From: a virus
Virus record (IMG/VR): IMGVR_UViG_3300027836_000041
Location: 1 to 23,862 of that record
Strand: one strand, 5' to 3'
DNA length: 23,862 nucleotides
Shown piece by piece: positions 1 through 7,510 of the stretch. The notes beneath the pieces are model-generated. The model was not told where the DNA came from. It made no database searches and worked only from the letters and a program-made list of their open reading frames with translations. Each line of letters begins with the position of its first letter. Positions within the stretch are counted from its first letter, which is position 1. A program made the translations under genes and the position numbers.

Positions 1-20
1 TTTGTTCCTTCTGGTATATC
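1..20 (-). promoter_or_regulatory. Ribosome binding site of a gene outside the window
   Basis: Read on the minus strand this stretch contains AGAAGGA just after the stop of the neighbouring tail-fibre gene. It would place a start codon just beyond the left edge, so the minus-strand tail operon probably continues outside the window. No coding residues of that gene are visible. Confidence 0.4.
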
Positions 21-317
21 TTAGCTAGATATTTCAGAAAGTGCATTTTGTATAGCAACTAGAGCTTCTGCATCTAGAGAGACTTGATCTGGTAGCTGTG
101 ATAGAGGAATTTTGCCAGAAGAGTTAAGAGTTGCAACTCCGTCTGCTTGACCTATCTTAAAAGCGTAATTTGATAAACTGTTCCATCTTTGTGTACCATT
201 ACCAATTTTAAACTTTAAAGTGTCTGTCTCAATACCTACTTCGCCATTTAAAAGAAGTGGATTATTTTGAGTCCAGTTTGTTGATAGGTCTCTTCTTAAT
301 TGTATTTTTAGTGCCAT
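21..317 (-). CDS. Tail fibre / receptor-binding type protein, short
   Basis: 98 residues. The N-terminal half carries the pattern IQLRRD...W...NPLLLNGEVGIETD...KFKIGNGTQRWNSL (residues about 5-49). This repeats a motif common at the start of phage tail-fibre and tropism-determinant proteins, which is known family behaviour. The second half (GVATLNSSGKIPLSQLPD) resembles the linker that leads into distal fibre domains. It is short for a whole fibre, so it may be an adaptor or one subunit of a split fibre. Its start overlaps the last base of the preceding gene, suggesting coupled translation. It is the last gene of the tail cluster visible here. Confidence 0.75.
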   Translation of the reverse strand: MALKIQLRRDLSTNWTQNNPLLLNGEVGIETDTLKFKIGNGTQRWNSLSNYAFKIGQADGVATLNSSGKIPLSQLPDQVSLDAEALVAIQNALSEISS

Positions 318-772
318 TATGAATTTCCTCCATCAAGGCTAGGGGATTCAAAATCTTCTGAACCTCCGCCTCCGATTATTGTATCTGTTGTGTCTGGTAC
401 TGTTCCATCAAAAAGACCTGTATCAAAAAGATTCTGATCTTTCCAGGATGGGCTTGTAAGATTGCTTGAAGGTGATCCTCCATCGTAACCAATTATTTCT
501 GGCAATTCTAACGCAGGTCCAGAAGAGTTTAGATTTTTAAAATCTATTTTGTTTTGAATATCTATTGTATGAACGTCACCGTCAAAGGTATGCGTGTGCA
601 TATAAAATGGTGTTGGGTCCGTGCTTGGTGGAGTTAACTCCATCCATATTGATCCATTATGAACACGTAAGTTTTTTGTTACTGTGTTTATATACACTTC
701 GCCTTCTTGACCGAACTCTGGATCAGAGTCTAAAGCAAGGAGTCTGAGTGGAACCAACATTTTTCTTGACAT
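317..772 (-). CDS. Tail-fibre-associated structural protein
   Basis: 151 residues. The N-terminus (VPLRLLALDSDPEFGQEGEVYINTVTKNLRVHNGSIW, roughly residues 7-43) is the short beta-hairpin unit seen repeatedly in phage tail-fibre proteins of marine and freshwater phages: a GxVYYNT-like strand then LRVxNGxxW. The C-terminal third is low-complexity and rich in Gly, Ser, Asp and Thr, ending in GGGGSEDFESPSLDGGNS. It has no catalytic motif. One base separates its start from the stop of the 323-residue fibre gene, so the two are probably co-translated. Confidence 0.65.
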   Translation of the reverse strand: MSRKMLVPLRLLALDSDPEFGQEGEVYINTVTKNLRVHNGSIWMELTPPSTDPTPFYMHTHTFDGDVHTIDIQNKIDFKNLNSSGPALELPEIIGYDGGSPSSNLTSPSWKDQNLFDTGLFDGTVPDTTDTIIGGGGSEDFESPSLDGGNS

Positions 773-773
773 A

Positions 774-1745
774 TTATCCTACTATTACTACTCTATATTC
801 TCCAGGAGTTGGAGCTGATGCAAAGTTGATTACAACTGTATTAAGGCCATTTCTTTGTATGTCTGCTTCTACTTGTGCATAAGGAGTTGCTGCCTCATAA
901 ACCTGAACGGTTACATCTAATGAGTTTAAGTTGTGTACTATTGAGTATGTTGTAGATGATGTAGATAAAGTTTCTGCATGCTTTCTTGCAATTGGATGAT
1001 ACTGTGTGCCATTATTTGTTAATGTCCAACTATTTGATGTCTCATTCCACAAAAGCTCTACATCTGCTTCGTCTCCACGCTCAACACGAATTCCAGCGTC
1101 GGTAGTTGGTGATCCTGTAAAATTAGTGTTAAGATTTACTTTATTATCTTCAATATTTATCTGTGTAGTATTTACAGAATTAACAGTTCCTATTACATTT
1201 AAGTTTCCACCAACCTGAAGGTTTCCAACAATCTCAACATCATCTGGCAGACTAATTGTAACAGCGGCATTGTGTCCACTATTTGGAGAGACATCTATCT
1301 GCCCCTCTGTGCCAATAATTGTAGCAACGTAGTCGCCAGTAGTTTGTTCATCAAGCGGGATTATTAAATCTACTTCTCCAGCATATGTTAATTGACCTTG
1401 AGAATTTACATCAAATGTGGGAACCTTTGTTGTAGATCCGTATGAATCTGCAATAACTCCAGTGTCGTCTATAGATATTGTTGTTGTTCCAGTTGAATCA
1501 GAGTAATCTGATACAATTCCTGTTCCGCCTGAAACATATGCGCCTATGGCATCTTGAATTACCTCTAGTGATCCAGATGTAGATATCCACTCTGTACCAT
1601 TCCAGAAGTACATGATATTATCTTGTGAGTTGTAATAAATCTGGCCTGATACAGGACTTGAAGGTGCTGAACCTAAGTTTTGAATTCTTGCATTAAGTAA
1701 TTCATTTTTGTTTAAATCAATACTGATTAAATATTTTTTTGCCAT
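774..1745 (-). CDS. Tail fibre protein
   Basis: 323 residues, the largest fibre protein here. Near the N-terminus it has the hairpin unit [21 protein letters not shown]. The middle has Gly/Ser/Thr-rich beta repeats. Residues about 175-245 have the pattern [26 protein letters not shown] then [17 protein letters not shown], typical of tail fibres in T4-like and cyanophage genomes. The last about 70 residues ([18 protein letters not shown]...[20 protein letters not shown]) form a predicted beta-sandwich resembling the end of the 148-residue protein upstream. Structural, at the tip of the tail; receptor binding is inferred. Confidence 0.8.
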   Translation of the reverse strand: MAKKYLISIDLNKNELLNARIQNLGSAPSSPVSGQIYYNSQDNIMYFWNGTEWISTSGSLEVIQDAIGAYVSGGTGIVSDYSDSTGTTTISIDDTGVIADSYGSTTKVPTFDVNSQGQLTYAGEVDLIIPLDEQTTGDYVATIIGTEGQIDVSPNSGHNAAVTISLPDDVEIVGNLQVGGNLNVIGTVNSVNTTQINIEDNKVNLNTNFTGSPTTDAGIRVERGDEADVELLWNETSNSWTLTNNGTQYHPIARKHAETLSTSSTTYSIVHNLNSLDVTVQVYEAATPYAQVEADIQRNGLNTVVINFASAPTPGEYRVVIVG

Positions 1746-1759
1746 TTGCTATCTCCCTT

Positions 1760-2206
1760 TTAGGACAGGTACGCTGTCCCTGAAAATGGCTGAGCCATTG
1801 TCAATGTTAGTCTACTAGTACTATTATAGTCTATGCCTGTTTCAAGCATATCCCCTGAACTTGATTTTACTGAGACATTTGGATTAAATCCCAAATTATG
1901 GTTTATTATTACAGAATAGATACCAGAAACTGGACCAGTTATTTGGCTCATTTCCCATGAATAAGAAAAATTTTCTGGAGCTGTAGCAAGTAATATTACA
2001 CCAGCATTAGACCAGCTTAGGTCTTCTAGCTTTGGACCATAGAATTCTGAAGTAGTAGAATTAAAATAAAAATCTCCAGCTAAACCTAAATTGTTTGCTG
2101 GAGCTGAGCTTCCATTCAAAATAGTTCTTCCTCTTGGGCCTTGTGGTCCAGGAGTTGAAATAATTACTTTGTTTTTTTGCTCTATTACTTTTACTGAATC
2201 AGCCAT
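1760..2206 (-). CDS. Tail fibre protein with short collagen-like segment
   Basis: 148 residues. Residues about 19-26 (PGPQGPRG) are a short collagen-like Gly-X-Y stretch, followed by a knob unit (LNGSSAPANNLGLAGDFYFNSTTSEFYGPK) found in many phage fibre proteins. The C-terminal half (IINHNLGFNPNVSVKSSSGDMLETGIDY) is a beta-rich binding domain. The collagen part probably helps trimerisation of a stalk. The start codon overlaps the last base of the 116-residue gene upstream, so translation is coupled. Confidence 0.75.
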   Translation of the reverse strand: MADSVKVIEQKNKVIISTPGPQGPRGRTILNGSSAPANNLGLAGDFYFNSTTSEFYGPKLEDLSWSNAGVILLATAPENFSYSWEMSQITGPVSGIYSVIINHNLGFNPNVSVKSSSGDMLETGIDYNSTSRLTLTMAQPFSGTAYLS

Positions 2207-2556
2207 TATATAGTCACCGATCTATTAAGAGTCATAAAACCCTCAAGGAGTTTTATTTTATTCCCATTAGAATCGATAACCATAACATCATAAGATGACT
2301 TAGGATAAAAAAGTTTGTTGGTTTGTGTTGGCGTCATGATAATATTCAGTGTGCCATTTGGTCCATCTATTGTTATGCCATTAGATGGTGATGTAAGTGA
2401 TACAGCTAGCTTGCTTCCGCCTTTTGTGTCACGAACCTGCATCTTTACTGATGCGCCAGTAAGATCAATTGGGGTTACTCCATCTTCCTGGGTATACTCT
2501 ACCTGGAATGTGAAAGTAGCATTTTGATCTACTTCAAAGTTTTTTTGTCCTGCCAT
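2206..2556 (-). CDS. Baseplate/tail Ig-fold protein (BppU-N-like)
   Basis: 116 residues, all beta by appearance. It has the pattern FTFQVEYTQEDGVTPIDLTGASVKMQVRD (residues 11-39), typical of the N-terminal domain of baseplate upper proteins and related Ig-like phage tail proteins, where it attaches fibres to the baseplate. That function is family knowledge. It is the first gene of the tail-fibre group in transcription order. A minus-strand AGGAG lies about 10 bases upstream of the ATG, and a strong hairpin separates it from the holin-like gene. Confidence 0.6.
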   Translation of the reverse strand: MAGQKNFEVDQNATFTFQVEYTQEDGVTPIDLTGASVKMQVRDTKGGSKLAVSLTSPSNGITIDGPNGTLNIIMTPTQTNKLFYPKSSYDVMVIDSNGNKIKLLEGFMTLNRSVTI

Positions 2557-2578
2557 TTGCCATAGTCTCCTAAATAGG

Positions 2579-2612
2579 AATACTCCTGTACTAATTTTAG
2601 CACAGGAGTATT
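2579..2612 (-). terminator. Strong hairpin between holin-like gene and tail genes
   Basis: A perfect 11-bp inverted repeat, AATACTCCTGT / ACAGGAGTATT, with a 12-base loop. It lies right after the holin-like gene in the direction of transcription. The T-run on the minus strand is interrupted, so it may act as a partial terminator or an mRNA-stabilising stem. Confidence 0.65.
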
Positions 2613-2625
2613 TCTAATCAACTAA

Positions 2626-2868
2626 TTACTTAGATGTAAATCCAAATTCTTTGTTGCTTGGGCTAAGAGCCTTCAAAACTACTGGGGCAATTGCTGCCAC
2701 TCCAGCTGCAATTAAATCTTTAGGATTTGTATTGCCAGTCATATATAGAGCTGTTGCTGCTGCTAGGAATGCTCTTCCGTAAGTGCCAACTGCTGCCAAA
2801 ATTTGTTCTTGCATTGTTACTTTCCCATCTTTATTTAAATCAGCTTTATCAAATTTTTTGATAGCCAT
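2626..2868 (-). CDS. Holin-like small membrane protein with EF-hand loop
   Basis: 80 residues. Residues 10-21 read DLNKDGKVTMQE, a complete canonical EF-hand calcium-binding loop: D at 1, N at 3, D at 5, G at 6, V at 8, E at 12. Two hydrophobic segments follow (about residues 24-43 and 50-67), with a polar Asn/Pro turn between and a charged tail. Two-helix topology and size match r1t-type holins, which make membrane holes that release endolysin; that is inferred. The lysozyme-like gene lies about 2.3 kb away on the other strand, so lysis genes are split. A GAGGAG ribosome site precedes the start. It could instead be a tail-associated membrane protein. Confidence 0.55.
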   Translation of the reverse strand: MAIKKFDKADLNKDGKVTMQEQILAAVGTYGRAFLAAATALYMTGNTNPKDLIAAGVAAIAPVVLKALSPSNKEFGFTSK

Positions 2869-2880
2869 ATTATCATCTCC

Positions 2881-2900
2881 TCGTGGGCGGATTGCCCATG
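2881..2900 (-). other. Short hairpin upstream of the holin-like gene
   Basis: TGGGC / GCCCA inverted repeat with a GGATT loop lies between the reductase stop and the GAGGAG ribosome site of the holin-like gene. It may separate the two messages. There is no T-run, so terminator function is doubtful. Confidence 0.35.
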
Positions 2901-2934
2901 AATTTTGGTTTTAACCAATACTATAATTCTACCA

Positions 2935-4869
2935 TTAGGCAGATATATCTACAAGCTCGCAATTGCCATCTGAGCTACATGCTAATGTAGCATTAATTGA
3001 AGTTCCATCTTCTGTCTCATAAAAAGATAGATCTTCCCATCTAATGCTAGATGGCATCTTGGAAAGAAGTTCGTCATATTCTTCTTTTGAAACTTCCTGG
3101 TACGGAGCCTGCTTGTAAGAGTGATCGGAGTAAGGCAAGAATGAAATACCTGAAACTTCGTCGAAGTGTTTATAAACCCAAGCGCCGACTTCCATCCACT
3201 CGTCTTCTTTTACTGAAACAGTAATGGAGGGCTTATGCTCACACCAAGCTCTTTGATAAACAAGCCATGTGTTTAAATGATCAAGTGCTGTGAGATCACT
3301 TCTAACAATTGCTCCTTCTGGAGCTTTTACTGGAAATGAAAACACATAAGTGTCGTTTGGCTTCATTACATCATCTTCAACTGGAATTCCAACTTCCTTT
3401 AGGAATGTTGAAATTGGATCTCCCTTAGATCCACGAACTGTGCGAATGTAATACGGCGAATGCCAAGGATGCATGCCAGATGAAACTCCAACCAATTGAG
3501 ACACTGTTCCAGAAGGCTTTACACAAGTGATAGCGGCAGACTCCTGAATTCCAATCTTGCCAGCTTCATCTTTATTCATTTCACGAGCATACTCTCTGAG
3601 ACTCATCAAGTAGGCTTCTAGAGAAACCATGTCTTGCTTTCCTGACATAAACTTATGTCCAAATTGGCCAGTAAGTGAAACTCCAAGAAGTCTTTCTTCT
3701 TCAGTATTATCTTTCCAGATTTTTCTAATGTACTTAAAGTCAGTCAATGTTGATTGCCAAGTTCCAAGAATAGTGGCAAGTCTTACCTTGTTTGCAATTG
3801 TTTCTTTTGTGTCATCTTCACGGATAACAACTTCTGATAAGTTGCAAAACTGGTATGGTCGTAAAATAATTTCAGAGCATGGATTGGTTCCATAGTGAAT
3901 CTCTGGATCTCTGCGCCCATACTTTGCTGCCTGTGCTTGTGCTGCGGCAACGTTATAAATTCCACGCTCTCCAGACTTTGAATCGTAAAGATTCTTCCAT
4001 TCTGCAATAAACTGTTCCATCTCTGGTTTACGTGAATACGCAACTGAGTTATTAGACAAAGCTCTCTGCGTATTGTTCTCCCACCAGTTTCCAGATTTAG
4101 CAGAAGCCATTTCAATATCATTAATGTTTGAAAGAGAAATCATTGCTGATCGTCTAACGCCACCAACAACAACTACTTCTCCAATTTTACACATTAGATC
4201 GTGAGCTTCAATTGGCTTAAGTTGTCTTCCAGTTGCAGACTTAAACTTTGCAATAGTAAAGTCAAAAAGGTTGATCAATGGCTGTGGGCCAGAAGATCTA
4301 CCACCCATAGTTTTTAATCTTGCGCCAGCTGGACGAACTTTAGAAACATCAACTGCTGGAATATGTCCAGTCCAAAGAAGTGCAAGAAGTTCACGGTATG
4401 CTTTTGCCCAACCTTGCTTTGAATCTTCAACAACGATAACAGTATCTGATTTTTCAAGTGTTTCTGGGACGGCAGGAAGTTTATTGACATACTTGTATTC
4501 AACAGAGAATCCAACACCAGTACCACACATCAAAATATACATAGTTTCGTCAAATGATCTTGGTGAATCAACTGGTACAAAAGAGCAGTTGTATCCTGCT
4601 ACATTATCTCTTTCTAGTGCTGCTCCAGCAGTCATTACAGAGCGCATTGATGGCATTACATTTCGTTCAAATACACCATTTTTTAATTCCGCAACAAGCT
4701 TATCATCTGGAATGTAATTATTATTTTTCTTAAGGTGTTCCAGCATAAACTCAAAATATCTATCTACTGTTTCACCCCATGTTTCACGACGGTTCTCGTC
4801 AGAGATCCATCTTGCATATCTTGATAGTGCAATAAAGTTTTCATAAGGATTTTCAATAGTATTTTTCAT
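2935..4869 (-). CDS. nrdJ: Adenosylcobalamin-dependent ribonucleotide reductase, class II monomeric type
   Basis: 644 residues. Makes deoxyribonucleotides from ribonucleotides using a B12-derived radical, so it supplies DNA precursors in the host cytoplasm without needing oxygen. Visible motifs: GYNC (Cys95), CGTGVGFSVE (115-124), and TNPCSE (328-333) with active-site Asn329, Cys331 and Glu333. Cys342 follows 11 residues later, the spacing known for the radical/reductant cysteines of the Lactobacillus-type enzyme. KPSGTVSQLVG is the C-terminal phosphate-binding loop. The tail ends CSSDGNC-ELVDISA (Cys631, Cys637), the redox-active pair that re-reduces the site. It is about 95 residues shorter than the 739-residue Lactobacillus enzyme. 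No intein or frameshift is seen. A long AT-rich leader precedes it. Confidence 0.93.
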   Translation of the reverse strand: MKNTIENPYENFIALSRYARWISDENRRETWGETVDRYFEFMLEHLKKNNNYIPDDKLVAELKNGVFERNVMPSMRSVMTAGAALERDNVAGYNCSFVPVDSPRSFDETMYILMCGTGVGFSVEYKYVNKLPAVPETLEKSDTVIVVEDSKQGWAKAYRELLALLWTGHIPAVDVSKVRPAGARLKTMGGRSSGPQPLINLFDFTIAKFKSATGRQLKPIEAHDLMCKIGEVVVVGGVRRSAMISLSNINDIEMASAKSGNWWENNTQRALSNNSVAYSRKPEMEQFIAEWKNLYDSKSGERGIYNVAAAQAQAAKYGRRDPEIHYGTNPCSEIILRPYQFCNLSEVVIREDDTKETIANKVRLATILGTWQSTLTDFKYIRKIWKDNTEEERLLGVSLTGQFGHKFMSGKQDMVSLEAYLMSLREYAREMNKDEAGKIGIQESAAITCVKPSGTVSQLVGVSSGMHPWHSPYYIRTVRGSKGDPISTFLKEVGIPVEDDVMKPNDTYVFSFPVKAPEGAIVRSDLTALDHLNTWLVYQRAWCEHKPSITVSVKEDEWMEVGAWVYKHFDEVSGISFLPYSDHSYKQAPYQEVSKEEYDELLSKMPSSIRWEDLSFYETEDGTSINATLACSSDGNCELVDISA

Positions 4870-5062
4870 TTGTCGCCTTTTCTTCCGCCTAACGGAGTGA
4901 TTGTTTTTGAGTGAGTTCTAAGTGTATCAAACTTTTTTATAAAAGAAAAGATTAAAACTTTTTATTGTTGTTTTTTAGTTAACTATAATATATAATACTA
5001 TCTATATATAATATATATGTTGATTTGTGTTGATTTGCTGACCCCCCGACCCCCCTATTGGA
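4870..5062 (-). promoter_or_regulatory. Long AT-rich leader of the reductase gene
   Basis: Non-coding stretch of about 190 bases between the probable minus-strand promoter and the reductase start. It holds runs of TATAT, two copies of TATTATATAT on the minus strand, a tandem AAATCAACAC-type repeat and a GGGGGGTCGGGGGGTC stretch. I could not identify a cobalamin riboswitch or clear NrdR boxes. Confidence 0.4.
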
Positions 5063-5090
5063 AGTATACTATTTAGATATTCTTTGTCAA
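5063..5090 (-). promoter_or_regulatory. Sigma70-type promoter for the reductase gene
   Basis: On the minus strand TTGACA (5090-5085), a 16-bp spacer and TATACT (5068-5063). The start point would be near 5056. It is divergent from the lysozyme promoter, with the two -35 boxes 14 bp apart. Confidence 0.6.
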
Positions 5091-5104
5091 CAAGAAAAAA
5101 TCAT

Positions 5105-5134
5105 TTGACATGGACTTTAATCAAATGGTATGAT
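5105..5134 (+). promoter_or_regulatory. Sigma70-type promoter for the lysozyme-like gene
   Basis: TTGACA, an 18-bp spacer and TATGAT. The start point would be near 5141, which gives a leader of about 27 bases to the chosen ATG. The location rules out the longer reading frame that begins at 5084. Confidence 0.65.
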
Positions 5135-5167
5135 TGTAGTTCGCTATCTCTAGAGGAGGAAATGCCA

Positions 5168-5716
5168 ATGGAGAATATAAAGAAAAGTTTGAGCGATATT
5201 GTTCATCAATATGCTGCGATTGCAATTACAGTAATGTTTTTGTTTTCCAACACAGTTAATGCAATACCTGCACAAGCTCTAATAGTAAAACCAAAGACAG
5301 AAGTACAACTTAAGAAAGAAACCTTAGTGAAGTACAGCAATACTGTTTACAAGCCTTCTCAGGCTCTGTCAGATGAAGATTTAAAAGATCTTCTTTGGGC
5401 AGCAGGTTTTGAAGGAAAAGCCCTTAAAACGGCTTGGGCCATTGCTAAGAGGGAGTCCAACGGACGACCAATGGCATATAATGGCAACAGGAAAACTGGA
5501 GACAGTTCCTATGGAATTTTTCAGATCAACATGTTGGGTAATCTCGGCGATGTTCGTAAAGAAAAATTTAATTTAAAGTCAAACGTACTATTATTTGACC
5601 CAACTATAAATGCAGAGATAGCGTATTACATGACTAATGGCGGAACCAATTGGTCAGCTTGGAAGGGTTTAACCCCAAGAGCAAAGGAATTTTATTTGAA
5701 ATTCCCAAATAAGTAG
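5168..5716 (+). CDS. Exported lysozyme / transglycosylase-like endolysin
   Basis: 182 residues from the chosen start. GAGGAGG at 5153-5159 is best spaced for ATG 5168; ATG 5162 is too close. An N-terminal hydrophobic segment (about 14-30) ending near NAIPAQA looks like a signal peptide with a possible cut after residue 37. Residues 85-170 resemble the SLT/goose-lysozyme fold: TAWAIAKRESNG with likely catalytic Glu96, then SYGIFQIN (115-121), and the closing helix DPTINAEIAYYMT. It should cleave peptidoglycan outside the membrane during lysis or entry. First gene of a plus-strand operon, with the next gene 12 bases away. Confidence 0.8.
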   Translation: MENIKKSLSDIVHQYAAIAITVMFLFSNTVNAIPAQALIVKPKTEVQLKKETLVKYSNTVYKPSQALSDEDLKDLLWAAGFEGKALKTAWAIAKRESNGRPMAYNGNRKTGDSSYGIFQINMLGNLGDVRKEKFNLKSNVLLFDPTINAEIAYYMTNGGTNWSAWKGLTPRAKEFYLKFPNK

Positions 5717-5728
5717 AAAGGAAGTGTA

Positions 5729-5938
5729 ATGAGGATACAGTACGTGTCTACTTACATTAAACTTTCTGAAGAGGGCCTTGTTCCTAAGCTTTTATGCCCA
5801 CAGGATCAAGGTCCTCTATTATGTAACGGTGACGGAGAATCTTTTATTTATTTATATTGCTTAGAGTGTGATTACAAAAACACAATTGGCATAGCTAGAT
5901 ATGAAGATATAGTAAAATTAGTAGATGGTCACAGATAA
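5729..5938 (+). CDS. Small zinc-ribbon-like protein
   Basis: 69 residues. Four cysteines are arranged as Cys23...Cys32 and Cys44-x2-Cys47 (CPQDQGPLLCN...YCLECDY), consistent with a treble-clef or ribbon zinc site. No further domain is visible and I do not recognise a named family. GAAAGGAAG precedes the ATG. It lies directly behind the lysozyme-like gene in the same operon and overlaps the next micro-ORF by 14 bases. Confidence 0.65.
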   Translation: MRIQYVSTYIKLSEEGLVPKLLCPQDQGPLLCNGDGESFIYLYCLECDYKNTIGIARYEDIVKLVDGHR

Positions 5939-6035
5939 ATACGATTTTGAGTCAAACATAATATCCCCTACGGATGCTATGGGTAGAGAAATTTGGTGGG
6001 AAGATGCAGGAAGACCAGAAGGCGGAGACAAGTAA
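5925..6035 (+). CDS. 36-residue conserved-looking micro-protein
   Basis: MVTDKYDFESNIISPTDAMG-type start and a REIWWEDAGRPEGGDK tail. It begins inside the end of the zinc-ribbon gene and ends inside the next gene, the tight overlap typical of this phage. Acidic overall, with an aromatic WW pair. Function unknown. Supported by packing and composition only. Confidence 0.45.
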   Translation: MVTDKYDFESNIISPTDAMGREIWWEDAGRPEGGDK

Positions 6036-6216
6036 TTTAGAAGATAACCTTCCAATGGTTACTTACATAATGCTACATAGAATTTACGACTTGCTATCTT
6101 TAATTGCAAATAAAGTAGTGGGTTCACAAGACGTTGAAAAAATGATACAATATCATGAGGCGGGATATCTATTAGGACCAGTCCCCTCTTTTAAACCAGG
6201 AGAAGAAAATGAATAA
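6004..6216 (+). CDS. Small hypothetical protein
   Basis: 70 residues from ATG 6004 (GGTGGGAAG just upstream). The frame is open back to ATG 5974, which would give 80 residues. The centre (MVTYIMLHRIYDLLSLIANKV) is an amphipathic to hydrophobic helix; the tail is PSFKPGEENE. No known family. Overlaps both the micro-protein before it and the next gene by 8 bases. Confidence 0.6.
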   Translation: MQEDQKAETSNLEDNLPMVTYIMLHRIYDLLSLIANKVVGSQDVEKMIQYHEAGYLLGPVPSFKPGEENE

Positions 6217-6400
6217 ACAGGAAATATTAGCAATAATGCACTCTGCATTTGATGAGGCAAACAGATCACTTTGCGTTCAAAATGGTATGCCAGAAGCAGA
6301 GATTGACGAGAATATATCTAAAAGCGAAATGGCAGTAACATTTTTGCTTTCAGAGGTTTTCAATAAGCTTGAAGAAAAAAATATTATCGTTACCCCTTGA
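6209..6400 (+). CDS. Small helical hypothetical protein
   Basis: 63 residues, mostly helical and acidic. AGGAGAAGAAA provides a good ribosome site, and the start overlaps the previous stop region. A single Cys and no metal site. Likely the last gene of the 5168 operon, because a strong hairpin follows about 75 bases later. Function unknown. Confidence 0.6.
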   Translation: MNKQEILAIMHSAFDEANRSLCVQNGMPEAEIDENISKSEMAVTFLLSEVFNKLEEKNIIVTP

Positions 6401-6476
6401 TCTTTAATAGAGATTGCTCTAGAATAGTATTGCGTTAGTTGAGTAAATCCTGACGCATGCATGAAAATGCAAATAG

Positions 6477-6502
6477 TCCCTGCGGATCCGCCTCCGCAGG
6501 GA
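6477..6502 (+). terminator. Strong GC hairpin after the lysozyme operon
   Basis: TCCCTGCGGA / TCCGCAGGGA, a perfect 10-bp stem with a 6-base loop. A flanking GCATGAA / TTCATGC match could extend it. It ends in TTATTC rather than a long T-run, and the next promoter's -10 starts 11 bases later. Confidence 0.65.
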
Positions 6503-6508
6503 TTATTC

Positions 6509-6518
6509 ATGCTATAAT
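6509..6518 (+). promoter_or_regulatory. Extended -10 promoter, near-leaderless
   Basis: ATGC-TATAAT gives an extended -10 (TGN-TATAAT) with no good -35. ATG of the following gene is 9 bp downstream of TATAAT, so the mRNA would start within about 3 bases of the ATG. No ribosome site precedes that ATG. Confidence 0.5.
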
Positions 6519-6527
6519 ATAAATACT

Positions 6528-6668
6528 ATGGTTCATCATTTTGCTAAGTGGATGGCTAGTCCACAGTTTAGTCACCCTCAGATATGTAATGACAACTGCA
6601 ATAAAGAACACGAAAAAGGAAAAAAATCATTTTTTAAAAAAATTATAAAAAGGGTAGGTAAAAAATAA
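6528..6668 (+). CDS. 46-residue basic micro-protein
   Basis: Starts MVHHFAKWMASPQFSHPQIC and ends in a Lys-rich tail (KSFFKKIIKRVGKK). It has two Cys five residues apart. No ribosome site precedes it and its ATG is close behind a -10 box, so it is probably translated from a leaderless message. Its TAA shares a base with the ATG of the oxygenase that follows, suggesting it couples translation of that gene. Could bind membrane or nucleic acid; unknown. Confidence 0.55.
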   Translation: MVHHFAKWMASPQFSHPQICNDNCNKEHEKGKKSFFKKIIKRVGKK

Positions 6669-7510
6669 TGTTTTACGACAGAGAAGATTGCACTAAATTA
6701 TCATTTTTTCCAGATGAGTATGGAACCCCTAGCGGCGTGTTTTTATTTAAGGGTTTTTACACAGATGAAGAGTGCAAGATTGTTGAAGATGCAATGGCTG
6801 AAGAAGACACAAGAAACCATGTTTATGAAGAAACACTAATCAGCTGGTACTCAGAAAAGCTTAGCCCAATGATTGAGGGTCTACATGACCTGTGGGAAAA
6901 GGCTAGTGAGATGCTTTACCCAGAATATGTAATCCATCCACAAAATAACGTTTTAGTCTTAAGGCCATACATGAACGAAGGAATGTTTATTCATTCAGAT
7001 TCTCCAGGAAAAGGAGAGTGTCATAGACTTTCACAGGTTGATGTTTGGCAGACTTGTTGCGAGCTAGATTATGGTCTAGTTGCTTACTTTGGAGAATTTG
7101 AAGGCGGAGAAATTTTTTATCCAAATATCCAAGCTGATGGTACTAAAAAGGATCCAGCAGTAGATTGCGAAATACTTTCTTTCAAGCCAGAAAGAGGAGA
7201 TCTTGTAGTTCATGGCGCCTTTGGTCCACATGCACATGGAGTCAGACCAGTAACTAGTGGCAATAGATATGCTTTTTCAAACTTTGTTCTTAAGGCAATT
7301 GATAACCCAGGAACATTTCACAATTACAAGACTCCAGAATACTATGAGCAGATTGGCGACGCATCGATGGAGAGACTAATGAATGTATGGATGTTGCCAT
7401 TACAGCAGAATCCACAGTTTACCCATGAGCGCATAAAGATGTATCAGGAGTCTGGCCTAGAAGGCGAAGCTCTTTCAGATAAGTTTATGGCTGAATTTAA
7501 AGAACACTAA
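6668..7510 (+). CDS. 2-oxoglutarate/Fe(II) oxygenase, prolyl-4-hydroxylase type
   Basis: 280 residues. The double-stranded beta-helix core shows the iron triad His109-x-Asp111 (FIHSD) and His190 (HAHGV), with Arg200 (NRYAF) for 2-oxoglutarate binding. FEGGEIFYP (144-152) and FKPERGDLVVHG are the usual strands of the P4Hc fold. Such enzymes hydroxylate proteins, sugars or bases; the substrate is not visible. The C-terminal about 70 residues are helical. Coupled to the micro-protein upstream by a TAATG overlap. One of four oxygenase-like genes in 3.4 kb. Confidence 0.88.
   Translation: MFYDREDCTKLSFFPDEYGTPSGVFLFKGFYTDEECKIVEDAMAEEDTRNHVYEETLISWYSEKLSPMIEGLHDLWEKASEMLYPEYVIHPQNNVLVLRPYMNEGMFIHSDSPGKGECHRLSQVDVWQTCCELDYGLVAYFGEFEGGEIFYPNIQADGTKKDPAVDCEILSFKPERGDLVVHGAFGPHAHGVRPVTSGNRYAFSNFVLKAIDNPGTFHNYKTPEYYEQIGDASMERLMNVWMLPLQQNPQFTHERIKMYQESGLEGEALSDKFMAEFKEH

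Noticed and set aside
4271-4717. Open frame antisense to the reductase gene
   Set aside because: A shadow of the reductase codons, with no promoter or ribosome site.
4980-5040. NrdR boxes or cobalamin riboswitch before the reductase
   Set aside because: AT-rich repeats are present but no 16-bp NrdR palindrome or B12-box sequence could be recognised.
5084-5167. Longer 210-residue start of the lysozyme-like gene
   Set aside because: The promoter (5105-5134) lies inside this stretch, and the best-placed ribosome site serves ATG 5168.
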